DNA from: Alphaproteobacteria bacterium
GTDB taxonomy: Bacteria; Pseudomonadota; Alphaproteobacteria; Rickettsiales; JABSSG01
DNA length: 64,000 bases
Reading direction: 5' to 3'
Assembly: GCA_030431375.1 (NCBI GenBank)
Contig: JAUIIY010000004.1
Coordinates: 47,608 to 111,607 of the forward strand
The position numbers and the translations under genes were made by a program. The notes beneath the pieces were generated by a model. That model saw only the letters and a list, made by a program, of their open reading frames with translations. It had not been told where the DNA came from and did not search any database. Position 1 is the stretch's first letter, and every line of letters starts with the position of its first letter. Of the stretch, positions 1 through 9,093 are shown one piece after another.

Positions 1-999
1 AAGTTATTATTTTTTCTTATCACTATTATTTCATATATTGCACATGCTCAAGAAGACATGATCAGGATAGTGGGATCGTCTGCAGCTTACCCATATATAA
101 CATCTGTTGCAGAAAATTTCTTTAGGGATCATAAAGATATTAATATCGTAGTAGAGAGTACCGGAACTGGCATAGGTTTTAAACTTTTCTGTATGCCTGA
201 CCAGAAGAAATCACCCGAATTAATCGTATCATCTAGGAAGATTAAAACTAGTGAAAAGCAGATCTGTCTTAAAAACAAGGTTGAGACAATTCTTGAATTA
301 GAATTCGGTTTAGATGGAATCATATTACTATCTAGCAAGAGTAATGAATTAAATAATGTCAGTAGAAAAAACTTGTTCAAGGCACTTTATAAATATCAAC
401 TACAAAATAATAATCTAGAGACCAACCATTTACAAAACTGGCAGCAAATTGACACCGAATACACTAACATCCCAATCAAAATATATGGCCCTGCAGCCTC
501 ATCAGCAACGCGTGAAGAATTCAACCACCAAGTTATGCAGCCAGGATGCGTTTGTAATAAAGAAATATTCGATTTGGTAAAGCAAGATAAATTTTCCTGT
601 TCTGAAATCAGAATGGATGGCATATATGCAGAAATTGGAAAGAACGAAAATCTTGTGATAAACAAAATAAAGCAAAATGTAAATGCACTAGGAATAGCAG
701 GGTATAATTTTTATATCCAAAACACTGACTCTGTCAAAGCATTGAAAATTGATGGGGTTGAACCAAATGTTAGAACAATCTCAAACTCACAATACCCTCT
801 ATCTAGGAAGCTATATATTTATACAAAAAACTACTCCTCCACAAAGCAAAAGCAAAATGTAAAAAAATTTTTGTTGAGGCTAGTAAGTAAGTTTATGATA
901 GGATACAATGGTTATCTACAAAGTAAGGGTCTTATACCCTTAAGTGATGAGAATATAAATCTCTCTAAGAAGAAGATACATGAAAAATTCCCAAGTTAA
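1..999 (+). CDS. pstS: Phosphate ABC transporter substrate-binding protein, PstS type (5' end outside window)
   Basis: The reading frame is open from base 1. It begins inside a hydrophobic stretch ending in AHA-QE, a plausible signal-peptidase I site, so the true start lies upstream and the ATG at 58 is internal. The mature part opens with IVGSSAAYPYI and has ESTGTGIGFKLFC and later GPAASSATREEF. These match the phosphate-binding segments of alphaproteobacterial PstS. The role would be periplasmic capture of phosphate for a PstCAB importer, none of which is in this window. The 3' end overlaps the next gene by 20 bp, suggesting co-transcription. The family is clear; phosphate specificity is inferred from similarity. 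Confidence 0.85.
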   Translation, partial: KLLFFLITIISYIAHAQEDMIRIVGSSAAYPYITSVAENFFRDHKDINIVVESTGTGIGFKLFCMPDQKKSPELIVSSRKIKTSEKQICLKNKVETILELEFGLDGIILLSSKSNELNNVSRKNLFKALYKYQLQNNNLETNHLQNWQQIDTEYTNIPIKIYGPAASSATREEFNHQVMQPGCVCNKEIFDLVKQDKFSCSEIRMDGIYAEIGKNENLVINKIKQNVNALGIAGYNFYIQNTDSVKALKIDGVEPNVRTISNSQYPLSRKLYIYTKNYSSTKQKQNVKKFLLRLVSKFMIGYNGYLQSKGLIPLSDENINLSKKKIHEKFPS

Positions 1000-3900
1000 G
1001 AACATACTGAATAAAGCCCTGAGAATTTTTCTGAGATCGCTTCTAGCTATGATTGTAATTATCCTGGTTACGGCTACACCCATAATTTTTCTTGATTATA
1101 GCTTCACTCTACCAAAATTCGTTACAGAATATTTTTCAAACAAAATCAATAATGCCTTATCAGGCGAAAAGGTAGAAATATCAGATATAATAATCAAAAA
1201 AGAAAAAAACAAAATTCTAATTAGCAGCGCGCAAATTGAATCATTTAATGACAAACAAGAAAAAATCTTCCAGACAGCTCCTATTTACTTCTCTATAGAC
1301 ATCGAAAATATTACAAAACATATTGATATATCTCTAAATGTAGAAAAAATTGACATCAATACAGACTTATTGGAAATCAAGACCCATGAGGATGGTAAAC
1401 AAACTGATGATCTACACCTCTATATACAAAACAAGCTCAAGCTAGGTTATCTTAGAATTACAAATGTAGATTTTGACAATATCTCGCTAAAACGTGATAC
1501 GGCAATTCATAATTTTTCCCTATTCTATAAGAAAGCTGGTTTAGTTCATGATCTTAGCATCTCACATCATGACCAGAAGCTCGCAAAATTTGAGATCGAA
1601 GCAAGCGCACAAGATGATGTTACATATATTAACGGAAAAATAGAGAAATTCCCAATCTGGTCACTTATTACTTTTCTCCCAAAAAATTTCCATACAAATT
1701 TGAGTGAGAATCTAAGTGAGAAATTTCTAGTTGATGGCCACCTTAAATACCAAATGAAAGATAAGAAACCAAATCTTAAATTCACCCTTAATCAAATTAA
1801 AAATCAGGATTTATCTATAAATGGCTTTGATATAATTCTCTCTAACCATGGTAAATATAACTCTATATTTTTTGATAAAATTCAGATCGATACTAATGAT
1901 GGCGGGAGTATATCATCCAAGGGACATATCACTACAAATACTAAACTTATCTCAAAAAACACAAGTCTATTTTTTGATATTTCGGTAAGTAATCTTGACA
2001 CAAAATATATTAGTTATTTCTGGCCTCAAGGAGCTGTCCCAGAAACAAGAAATTGGGTTGTTAAAAGCTTTAAAAATGGAAATATTCACCAAGCAAAAGT
2101 AAAAATAGATTTTAAAGATGTGAATAAGATAAAAAAGGATAATTTTTATGCTTATATTGATTTCAACTCACTAGAATTAGATTATTTCGAGGAACATAAA
2201 TCCCTCACTGATTTGTCTGGGACCGCAAATTTTGATTTAGACAAAGTGACAATCTCAGTTGACAACGGAAAACTAAATTCTGCCGATATAGAGAAATCAC
2301 TTGTGGAGATTGAGTATGGGATCAAAGGTTCACCGATGACTATAAAAACAAATGCCCAAGGCAATGTCAGCGATTTTATTGATCTAATGGGTAAAACTAA
2401 TAAAAACCAATTAATAGATTATGGTGTAAATCTCAACCAAAGTAGCGGAAATCTTCGTTGTTCGGTATTTCTTAATTTCCCTCTCACTGAAAAATTCTCT
2501 TTAGACAAAGCTAAAATTAACGTTAAAGCAGACATTGATGCATTTCAAACCTCTCTGTTTGAAAAAGTTAATATTACTGACGGAGATCTCAGATTAGTGC
2601 TTACTAACGAAAATATGTACATCAAAGGCCCTTTAAATATTAACAATCAAAAATCTAACTTTGAATTCATATCTAATTTAGACAAGAAGAAAGCTTCTTT
2701 CAGAAACAAATTAAATATCGACTCACAAATCGAAAGTAATTCAAATTTCGAAGAAATCTTAAATAATAAATTCAGAATTTTAGACGGCAATGCCCTTTTA
2801 AATATCCATTTTTTAGAAAAGGAGAATATAAAAACCCTTTCGGTTCATGCTGACTTAGATAATGCAGAATTTTATGTTCCTGCACTAGGAATTACAAAAA
2901 ATAAAGATATCAATTCAAATTTGAGTTTCGAAATCGAAAATGTCAAAAATTCCAATTGGATATCAAAACAATTTTCATTTATTTCAGGAGACGGAATAAA
3001 TTTAAATGGACAATTTTCTGCTGATCATAATTTTGATGAAGTACATTATTTATCTCTAAAATTACAATATCCAGAAACAGATTTAGACATTGACTATACA
3101 AATGAGAATAACCTTAAGAAAATCTCTATTACTGGCCCAGAACTTAATCTAGAGAATGCGCATATTAGTGAAATTTTCTCAAATAATAGTTTCAGTTACG
3201 CACCAAGCGCGCCCAAAAAAGAGCCCGCAACTAAAAATTTAGAGATTGTTACTGATATAAAAACAGCAAAAATGAATAATGGTGTATATTTCAAAAATAT
3301 TGTCGGAAAATTTGAGTGTAAAGGATTAGAATGCTCTCAAAGTGAACTAACCATTGACATAGATGAAAAAGCAAAATTAACTGTAACACGTACCTTGGAT
3401 GAGAAAAAGAAACCTAATTGGACCCTAAAAACTACAAATGCTTCAAAACTTCTAACAGGCCTAGGCTTATATCACGATATATTAGGGGGAGAACTATCCA
3501 TAAGGATGTGGAATGCCAATAATAAGAGCGTGCTAATGGATAATAACTCAGTTTTTGTCGGCGAGATGAAAATGGCAAACTTTAAGGTAATAAAAAATCC
3601 TATAATTACTAAACTTGTATCATTTACATCGATAATGGGAATTTTAAATATATTTACCGACATGAACCAAATCCCTTTCAGCTCTGCCGATGGTCACTTT
3701 GTGTTTGCTAATAATGTATTGAGATTAAATAGATTTGCCTTTGCGGGATCATATTTAACAGCATCACTGCATGGAACCGTTGACTGGAATTATAATGATA
3801 TAGATTTATATGGAAAGGTGATACCACCCGTCTATGGCTTTAATGCTATCTTAGCTTATATTCCATTTATTGGTCACAAAACAGCCGATGGAAAAAGTAA

Positions 3901-4009
3901 AGGTCTCATTGCCGCTGATTATTCAATTACTGGAAAAATTGGAGATACTAGTGTATTTATTAACCCATTGGCGATATTATTCCCTGAATTTATATATTTA
4001 TTTGCATGA
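980..4009 (+). CDS. AsmA/YhdP-like large envelope protein
   Basis: A 1009-residue protein with one N-terminal membrane anchor (about residues 15-45) followed by a long, beta-rich, presumably periplasmic region. The C-terminal part (about 830-1005), including GLGLYHDILGGELSIRMW and the stretch around DLYGKVIPPVYGFNAIL, resembles the AsmA-like C-terminal domain of YhdP/DUF3971 proteins. Family members are proposed to bridge inner and outer membrane and to carry phospholipids. The gene starts inside the end of the pstS-like gene and shares an ATGA with the following transporter gene, so the three probably form one transcript. The lipid-transport role is inferred from the family. Confidence 0.7.
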   Translation: MKNSQVKNILNKALRIFLRSLLAMIVIILVTATPIIFLDYSFTLPKFVTEYFSNKINNALSGEKVEISDIIIKKEKNKILISSAQIESFNDKQEKIFQTAPIYFSIDIENITKHIDISLNVEKIDINTDLLEIKTHEDGKQTDDLHLYIQNKLKLGYLRITNVDFDNISLKRDTAIHNFSLFYKKAGLVHDLSISHHDQKLAKFEIEASAQDDVTYINGKIEKFPIWSLITFLPKNFHTNLSENLSEKFLVDGHLKYQMKDKKPNLKFTLNQIKNQDLSINGFDIILSNHGKYNSIFFDKIQIDTNDGGSISSKGHITTNTKLISKNTSLFFDISVSNLDTKYISYFWPQGAVPETRNWVVKSFKNGNIHQAKVKIDFKDVNKIKKDNFYAYIDFNSLELDYFEEHKSLTDLSGTANFDLDKVTISVDNGKLNSADIEKSLVEIEYGIKGSPMTIKTNAQGNVSDFIDLMGKTNKNQLIDYGVNLNQSSGNLRCSVFLNFPLTEKFSLDKAKINVKADIDAFQTSLFEKVNITDGDLRLVLTNENMYIKGPLNINNQKSNFEFISNLDKKKASFRNKLNIDSQIESNSNFEEILNNKFRILDGNALLNIHFLEKENIKTLSVHADLDNAEFYVPALGITKNKDINSNLSFEIENVKNSNWISKQFSFISGDGINLNGQFSADHNFDEVHYLSLKLQYPETDLDIDYTNENNLKKISITGPELNLENAHISEIFSNNSFSYAPSAPKKEPATKNLEIVTDIKTAKMNNGVYFKNIVGKFECKGLECSQSELTIDIDEKAKLTVTRTLDEKKKPNWTLKTTNASKLLTGLGLYHDILGGELSIRMWNANNKSVLMDNNSVFVGEMKMANFKVIKNPIITKLVSFTSIMGILNIFTDMNQIPFSSADGHFVFANNVLRLNRFAFAGSYLTASLHGTVDWNYNDIDLYGKVIPPVYGFNAILAYIPFIGHKTADGKSKGLIAADYSITGKIGDTSVFINPLAILFPEFIYLFA

Positions 4010-4866
4010 TAAAAATTAACGGATATAGCTGGAAGATTATAAATCTCCTAACTTTTTCTATAATTTCACTCTTAACTAAATCCTTTGTGAAAGATATCAG
4101 TGTTTTTCAGATATTTTTTTGTTTTAAGGCGATAGCGATGGTTATTACATTTTTTGTTTACATAAAAAAATACCGACAATATCCAAAAATCATCACAAAT
4201 TACTTATCTATCGCACGTGCCTTGGTAAATATCACCGCATTAGTTCTCTGGTTCCTAGCAATACGTTATCTGGATATTAGCGATGCAACAATAATCAGCT
4301 ATACCACACCAATTTTTGGCGTCATACTAGGTTATTTTTTATTTAAGGAACAAATTCACTGCAATATTGTTTTTGCGATAATATTCGGTGCCATAGGATG
4401 TTTCATCGTAGTACGCCCAACATTCTCCAATTACACAATTGGCACCTTAGCGGCATTCGCTTCGGCTTTTTTATGGTCTATACATGACAGCATTATAAAA
4501 ATGCAAACAATCAAAAACCAAACAGTGCTTGAAGCAATGTTTCAATCAACTTTTCTTACTTCTCTTATATCATTACCGTTTGCATTGATGAATTGGACAT
4601 CTCCGGACTCCATCACCTCTTCTGCTTTAGTAATTTGTGGTTTGCTATCTTTTGTGAATCTATATGCTCTGGGCACAGCACTTCAAAGGGAAAAAATTTC
4701 ATTCTTAATGCCCATAAGCTTTTTAAGAGTAGTTTTTGTTTCTATTGGGGGTTACATATTTTATAACGAAAAAATTGGACTTGAGCAACTAATAGGTCTC
4801 AGCTTTATTTTACTTTCACATTATTTTATTTTAGAGGGGAAATTTAGAAAATCTAAATACAAATAA
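4006..4866 (+). CDS. EamA/DMT-family membrane transporter
   Basis: A 286-residue protein with about ten hydrophobic segments arranged as two EamA repeats. The first ends near IIFGAIGCFIVVRPTF and the second near GLEQLIGLSFILLSHY, the usual drug/metabolite transporter layout. Rickettsiales carry several such proteins and one is known to import S-adenosylmethionine, but the substrate here cannot be read from the sequence. It overlaps the AsmA-like gene by 4 bp and is the last gene before the tRNA on the opposite strand. Confidence 0.8.
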   Translation: MIKINGYSWKIINLLTFSIISLLTKSFVKDISVFQIFFCFKAIAMVITFFVYIKKYRQYPKIITNYLSIARALVNITALVLWFLAIRYLDISDATIISYTTPIFGVILGYFLFKEQIHCNIVFAIIFGAIGCFIVVRPTFSNYTIGTLAAFASAFLWSIHDSIIKMQTIKNQTVLEAMFQSTFLTSLISLPFALMNWTSPDSITSSALVICGLLSFVNLYALGTALQREKISFLMPISFLRVVFVSIGGYIFYNEKIGLEQLIGLSFILLSHYFILEGKFRKSKYK

Positions 4867-4881
4867 GGAAGCTTGTCTAAA

Positions 4882-4958
<77 letters not shown>

Positions 4959-5026
4959 ATTTAGGAATCAGGTTTTGAAAATTAAATCTATAAGACAAAA
5001 AAGTCAAGAACTAGATTAGCATTATT

Positions 5027-6031
5027 ATGAAAATAGAACAAAATAATATTTTAAACGATAGCCAACAAATTATCTTTGACGAAATTCTTAGAAAGCTGAA
5101 AGAAAAAAGAATTTTAAATATATTCACAAAGACTCCAAAAGGTTTTTATATTTATGGAAGCGTGGGATCTGGAAAAACCTTTCTTATGAGAAAACTTTAT
5201 GAACACCTAAGCGGTAAAAAAAGCTTCTTTCATTACCATAACTTTATGACATATGTACATAATCTGCTAAAGGAAGAAAAGCTGAAAGAAAATAAAATTC
5301 GGCTTGTCGCTAAAAAAATTAGTAGAGAAAGCCAATATATATTTATTGACGAATTAGAGATTTTGGATATTACAGATGCTATGCTAATGAAAGATTTAGT
5401 TGCTCAGATCAATAATAACGGCACCAAAATCTTTTTTACTACAAATATTCCGCCAAATAATTTATATCAAGATGGAATCCAAAGGGAATCATTTTTGCCA
5501 TTTATAGAATATCTAGAAGATAATTTCGGCATTTTCAATTTATCATCAGATACAGATTTGAGAACAACACAAAAAGATAAGAAGAATCAGCATTTTTTCC
5601 ATCCTAATAATGAATCAAATAACAAAATTTTAGAAAAAAAATTATTTAAATTATCCCAAAATCAGGTTCAAAAAGATAGCCTAATAGAAATCAATAAGCA
5701 TAAATTTAACTGCAAATATCTGTCTTCGAATATTATATCTTTTGATTTTGCAGATATATTTGAAGGTAACAGCTCGACAAGAGATTTTGAATTTTTAACG
5801 TCTACATTTCCATTTATAGCAATATTTAATGCACGCAAAATCAATCGAACAGAAAACAATATCATAAAACGCTTTATCAATTTTATAGATTTGGTATATA
5901 TCAACAAAACAAATCTTTTTATATCTAGCGAAGTCGAGGTTTTTGATTTATACAATGAAGGAAGATACGAAAAAGAGTTCAGAAGATGCTCATCAAGACT
6001 AAAAGAGATGGAGTCCTTTTATTATGAATGA
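5027..6031 (+). CDS. zapE: AFG1/ZapE-family ATPase
   Basis: A 334-residue P-loop ATPase. The Walker A motif GSVGSGKT lies at residues 44-51 and a Walker B-like segment YIFIDELEI at about 107-115, followed by the arginine-containing region FTTNIPPNNLY. This matches the AFG1/ZapE family, which in E. coli acts at the division ring and in mitochondria in protein quality control. The length is close to the family norm (about 350). Its end overlaps ispH by 8 bp, so the two are probably translated from one message. Confidence 0.88.
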   Translation: MKIEQNNILNDSQQIIFDEILRKLKEKRILNIFTKTPKGFYIYGSVGSGKTFLMRKLYEHLSGKKSFFHYHNFMTYVHNLLKEEKLKENKIRLVAKKISRESQYIFIDELEILDITDAMLMKDLVAQINNNGTKIFFTTNIPPNNLYQDGIQRESFLPFIEYLEDNFGIFNLSSDTDLRTTQKDKKNQHFFHPNNESNNKILEKKLFKLSQNQVQKDSLIEINKHKFNCKYLSSNIISFDFADIFEGNSSTRDFEFLTSTFPFIAIFNARKINRTENNIIKRFINFIDLVYINKTNLFISSEVEVFDLYNEGRYEKEFRRCSSRLKEMESFYYE

Positions 6032-6956
6032 ATTAAACGTCATATTAGCTCAACCCAGAGGCTTCTGTGCTGGCGTTGAAAGAGCAATTGAGATTGTTGA
6101 AAGAGCAATCGAAAAATTCGGCCCACCTATTTATGTAAGGCACGAAATTGTTCATAACAAATATGTAGTAAATAATCTAAGAAAAAAAGGTGCTATTTTT
6201 GTAGAAGAAATAGATGCAATTCCAGAAGGTTCAAGAACAATATTCAGTGCACATGGAGTATCTGACCAAGTAGAAGAAAATGCCGCCAAAAGAAACTTGC
6301 CTGTTATTGATGCAACTTGCCCTTTGGTAACTAAAGTCCATCTACAGGCAAAAAAACAAGAAGAACATGATCACCAAATTATTATTATTGGACATAAAGG
6401 CCACCCTGAAGTTGAGGGAACCTCTGGTAAGATAAAACAAGAAGCGATAATAATTTCTGAGCCTGATGAGGTTATGCACCTGAACGTTAAGAATCCAGAT
6501 AAATTGTCCTATGTGACGCAAACAACTTTGAGCGTCGATGAAACAAAGAAAGTTATCGACGCACTTAAAAATAAATTTCCTAATATTAACGGTCCGGACG
6601 TCAAAGATATTTGTTATGCTACGCAAAATAGGCAAAATGCTGTAAAACAGCTAGCAAAACAAGTTGACTTGATAATAGTTATTGGTGCAAAAAATAGTTC
6701 AAACTCAAATCGACTTAGAGATCTTGGTGAGGAATTAGGCGTGGAATCATATTTGGTAGATGATTATCAATCAATAAACCTAGATTGGTTTAAAAACAAG
6801 GTAAATGTAGGGGTTACTGCAGGAGCATCAGCGCCAGAAATTTTGATTGATCAAGTTATTGAATTTCTAGAGAAGAATTTCATAATACATTTGAAATCTA
6901 GCAATGGTATTATTGAAAACATTAAATTCAAACTACCAAAAGAACTCAGAGATTAG
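6024..6956 (+). CDS. ispH: 4-hydroxy-3-methylbut-2-enyl diphosphate reductase
   Basis: A 310-residue IspH (LytB), the last enzyme of the MEP isoprenoid pathway, reducing HMBPP to IPP and DMAPP. The three Fe-S cysteines are visible: PRGFCAGVERAI (Cys15), DATCPLVTKVH (about 99) and DICYATQNRQ (about 197). The HGVS and GHKGHPEVEGT substrate-contact segments are also present. It overlaps zapE upstream by 8 bp and the convergent murU downstream by about 11 bp, leaving no room for a separate terminator between them. Confidence 0.96.
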   Translation: MNELNVILAQPRGFCAGVERAIEIVERAIEKFGPPIYVRHEIVHNKYVVNNLRKKGAIFVEEIDAIPEGSRTIFSAHGVSDQVEENAAKRNLPVIDATCPLVTKVHLQAKKQEEHDHQIIIIGHKGHPEVEGTSGKIKQEAIIISEPDEVMHLNVKNPDKLSYVTQTTLSVDETKKVIDALKNKFPNINGPDVKDICYATQNRQNAVKQLAKQVDLIIVIGAKNSSNSNRLRDLGEELGVESYLVDDYQSINLDWFKNKVNVGVTAGASAPEILIDQVIEFLEKNFIIHLKSSNGIIENIKFKLPKELRD

Positions 6957-7671
6957 CCTTAGAAATTTCCTTTAATTTATTTTCGGCCTCAAGTAAAGAT
7001 TCTGGGTCTCCAACATGAAACCAAGATGAATTATTGATAAGTCCATAAAATTTCTCAAAATTCATTTTCCTATATATATCCATTACAGATCTCCTTTGCT
7101 TTTCTAAACCAAGAAAATGTTGGGGCTTCGTTATATGCACTCCCGCAAAAACATATTTTTTACATTTATCTTCACTTAATATTATCTGTCCAGAAGGAGA
7201 CAAGTCGAAATCCCCATTTCCGCGGTAACCATCGGCTTTATTAGTTTCATGAAGCAGAAATAGAGAATTCATCTTCTCAGGATCCCAGGTGCTAATCATC
7301 TTAGAATATATATTAGGCTTCGTATTATGGTAAAATAAATTATCCCCATTCACCACAATGAAATCTTTTCCTTCAAAAAAATCTAGCGCATTGATTATTC
7401 CACCTCCAGTTTCTAAAATTTCAGGTTCAAAAGCAAAGATAATTTCAATATTCGTCTTACTGGAATATTCTTCGATGAAATCTTTCACCTTATCAGCTAA
7501 ATAATGTCCATTTACAACAATTCTAGCAATCCCTGCAATGATCAAATCATCAAAGATTCTTTCAAGCATAGATTTCCCATTGATTTTTAACAGTGGTTTA
7601 GGACAATCATTGGTCAATGGTTGCATCCTTTTGCCAAATCCCGCGGCAAATATCATTGCGTGCTTAACCAT
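6946..7671 (-). CDS. murU: Sugar-1-phosphate nucleotidyltransferase, MurU-like
   Basis: A 241-residue nucleotidyltransferase with the signature AAGFGKRMQPLTNDCPKPLL near the N terminus and VVNGDNLFYH (metal-binding Asp) in the middle. Together with the kinase gene directly upstream it matches MurU, which converts MurNAc-1-phosphate to UDP-MurNAc in peptidoglycan recycling. The ATG at 7671-7669 is chosen because it forms a TGATG junction with the stop of amgK; a TTG two codons earlier is less likely. The 3' end overlaps ispH on the other strand. The exact sugar specificity is inferred from the AmgK-MurU pairing. Confidence 0.85.
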   Translation of the reverse strand: MVKHAMIFAAGFGKRMQPLTNDCPKPLLKINGKSMLERIFDDLIIAGIARIVVNGHYLADKVKDFIEEYSSKTNIEIIFAFEPEILETGGGIINALDFFEGKDFIVVNGDNLFYHNTKPNIYSKMISTWDPEKMNSLFLLHETNKADGYRGNGDFDLSPSGQIILSEDKCKKYVFAGVHITKPQHFLGLEKQRRSVMDIYRKMNFEKFYGLINNSSWFHVGDPESLLEAENKLKEISKANL

Positions 7672-8675
7672 CAATCAACCCTTATAAATGGAATTTTCTC
7701 CTCTATCATCCATTTTTTCATTTCATATAAAACAGGATGATTGATTGAATCATTTATGTATGACCACACTCTGGGCAGATATTGTAAGTAATGACTATTT
7801 TTGTCTCTTATCGATTTCCTAGTAAATATTCCTATAATTTTGCAATTTCTTTGCAATCCAAGAATAGCATAATCAGATAGAAACTCTTTGTATGAAATAT
7901 TTTCAGAATTACTTATGTAATAAGTAATCATTTTTTCTCTAAAAGGCCTACGAACTTCTATTCTAGCATCTTCTAGCAATGAAACCAGGTCATATGCATA
8001 TGAACCCAGAACAGCATCTTGGTAATCTAACAAACCTATTTCTTGCGATGGTTTCCGCCCCGGCAATAACATAAGATTCTCTACGTGATAATCTCTAAGT
8101 ACTAAAGTATCCTTTTTATAATATATTTTCTTGAATAAACTCTTCCAAATTCTTATAAAATTTTCTTTACCTTTATCAGACAAGCCAAAGCCAAATAAGG
8201 CCGGATAGTACCACTCCACAAATAACAACACTTCACTCATAAGTTTCTCTTCGTCATACTCTTCGAGATACATGTTAGAATTGTTATGAGATCTTTTTTG
8301 AATGGAAATAAGAGTATTGATAATTTTCTCATATATTTCCGTGGATAAATTAGGATGCGCAATAAGAATATTTTTTATTAAATTATCCCCAAAATCTTCT
8401 ATTATGGCTAAACCATTTTTTTTATCCAGAGCATAAATCTGAGGAGCAGAAAAACCAAAATCCAATAGGATTTTCGTTACTGTCACAAATGGACTAATAT
8501 CTTCACATTCTGGAGGTGAATCCATCAAAATGTAACTTTTCTCTCCATGCAAAATTTTGTGATAACTTCTAAACGAACAATCGACAGGCAGACTCTTAAT
8601 TTGATAATCGGATGCAGATAAGTGCAAGATTTTCTCTATAAATAATTTGTATTCTCCTTCTCTATTATTTTTCAT
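7671..8675 (-). CDS. amgK: N-acetylmuramate/GlcNAc kinase, AmgK-like phosphotransferase
   Basis: A 334-residue aminoglycoside-phosphotransferase-fold protein. The catalytic loop VLRDYHVENLML and the metal-binding segment IGLLDYQDAVLGSYAYDLVSLLEDAR are clearly readable, and the N-terminal lobe has SFRSYHKIL and YILMDSPP. In Pseudomonas and many alphaproteobacteria AmgK phosphorylates recycled MurNAc or GlcNAc at C1 for MurU. The gene lies between tsaE (11-bp overlap) and murU (1-bp overlap), so it is clearly within an operon. Confidence 0.87.
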   Translation of the reverse strand: MKNNREGEYKLFIEKILHLSASDYQIKSLPVDCSFRSYHKILHGEKSYILMDSPPECEDISPFVTVTKILLDFGFSAPQIYALDKKNGLAIIEDFGDNLIKNILIAHPNLSTEIYEKIINTLISIQKRSHNNSNMYLEEYDEEKLMSEVLLFVEWYYPALFGFGLSDKGKENFIRIWKSLFKKIYYKKDTLVLRDYHVENLMLLPGRKPSQEIGLLDYQDAVLGSYAYDLVSLLEDARIEVRRPFREKMITYYISNSENISYKEFLSDYAILGLQRNCKIIGIFTRKSIRDKNSHYLQYLPRVWSYINDSINHPVLYEMKKWMIEEKIPFIRVD

Positions 8676-9093
8676 ATTGCTCTATCTCAACAATCCTTTG
8701 ATTATGATTTATCTGCTTTAATTTTACTACTGTAAATTTTTTAGGCAAAAAACTATATATGATTTCTGGCCACTCTACCAAAGTAATTCCCCTCTCCATA
8801 TTTTCAGTAAAATTAATTTCTTCTAATTCCTCTAAATTCTTTACTCTATATAGGTCATAATGGAATATTTTATATCCTTCTGGCTCATAAATATTTAAAA
8901 TTGGATATGTAGGGCTCACTACCTCTATATCAGAAGAAAACTGGCGCACAAAATATTTTACAAAACTTGTCTTACCCGCTCCTAAATCACCGATAAGCAA
9001 TATAACATCACCAACCTTGACATTTTTTGCTAAGCTTGCCGCTAACTCACCGAGTGAATCTTCCGAATCAATTGTCTTATTAATTTTCTTCAT
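8665..9093 (-). CDS. tsaE: tRNA t6A37 synthesis ATPase TsaE
   Basis: A 142-residue P-loop protein with GDLGAGKTSFVKYF (Walker A), VVSPTYPILNIYE (switch-like segment) and the C-terminal HYDLYRVKNLEELEEI and GITLVEWPEII blocks of TsaE/YjeE. TsaE is the ATPase partner of TsaB-TsaD in threonylcarbamoylation of A37 in tRNAs reading ANN codons; the precursor enzyme TsaC is encoded at 22381-22959. It overlaps the kinase-like gene upstream by 4 bp and amgK downstream by 11 bp, giving tight translational coupling. Confidence 0.93.
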   Translation of the reverse strand: MKKINKTIDSEDSLGELAASLAKNVKVGDVILLIGDLGAGKTSFVKYFVRQFSSDIEVVSPTYPILNIYEPEGYKIFHYDLYRVKNLEELEEINFTENMERGITLVEWPEIIYSFLPKKFTVVKLKQINHNQRIVEIEQYEK

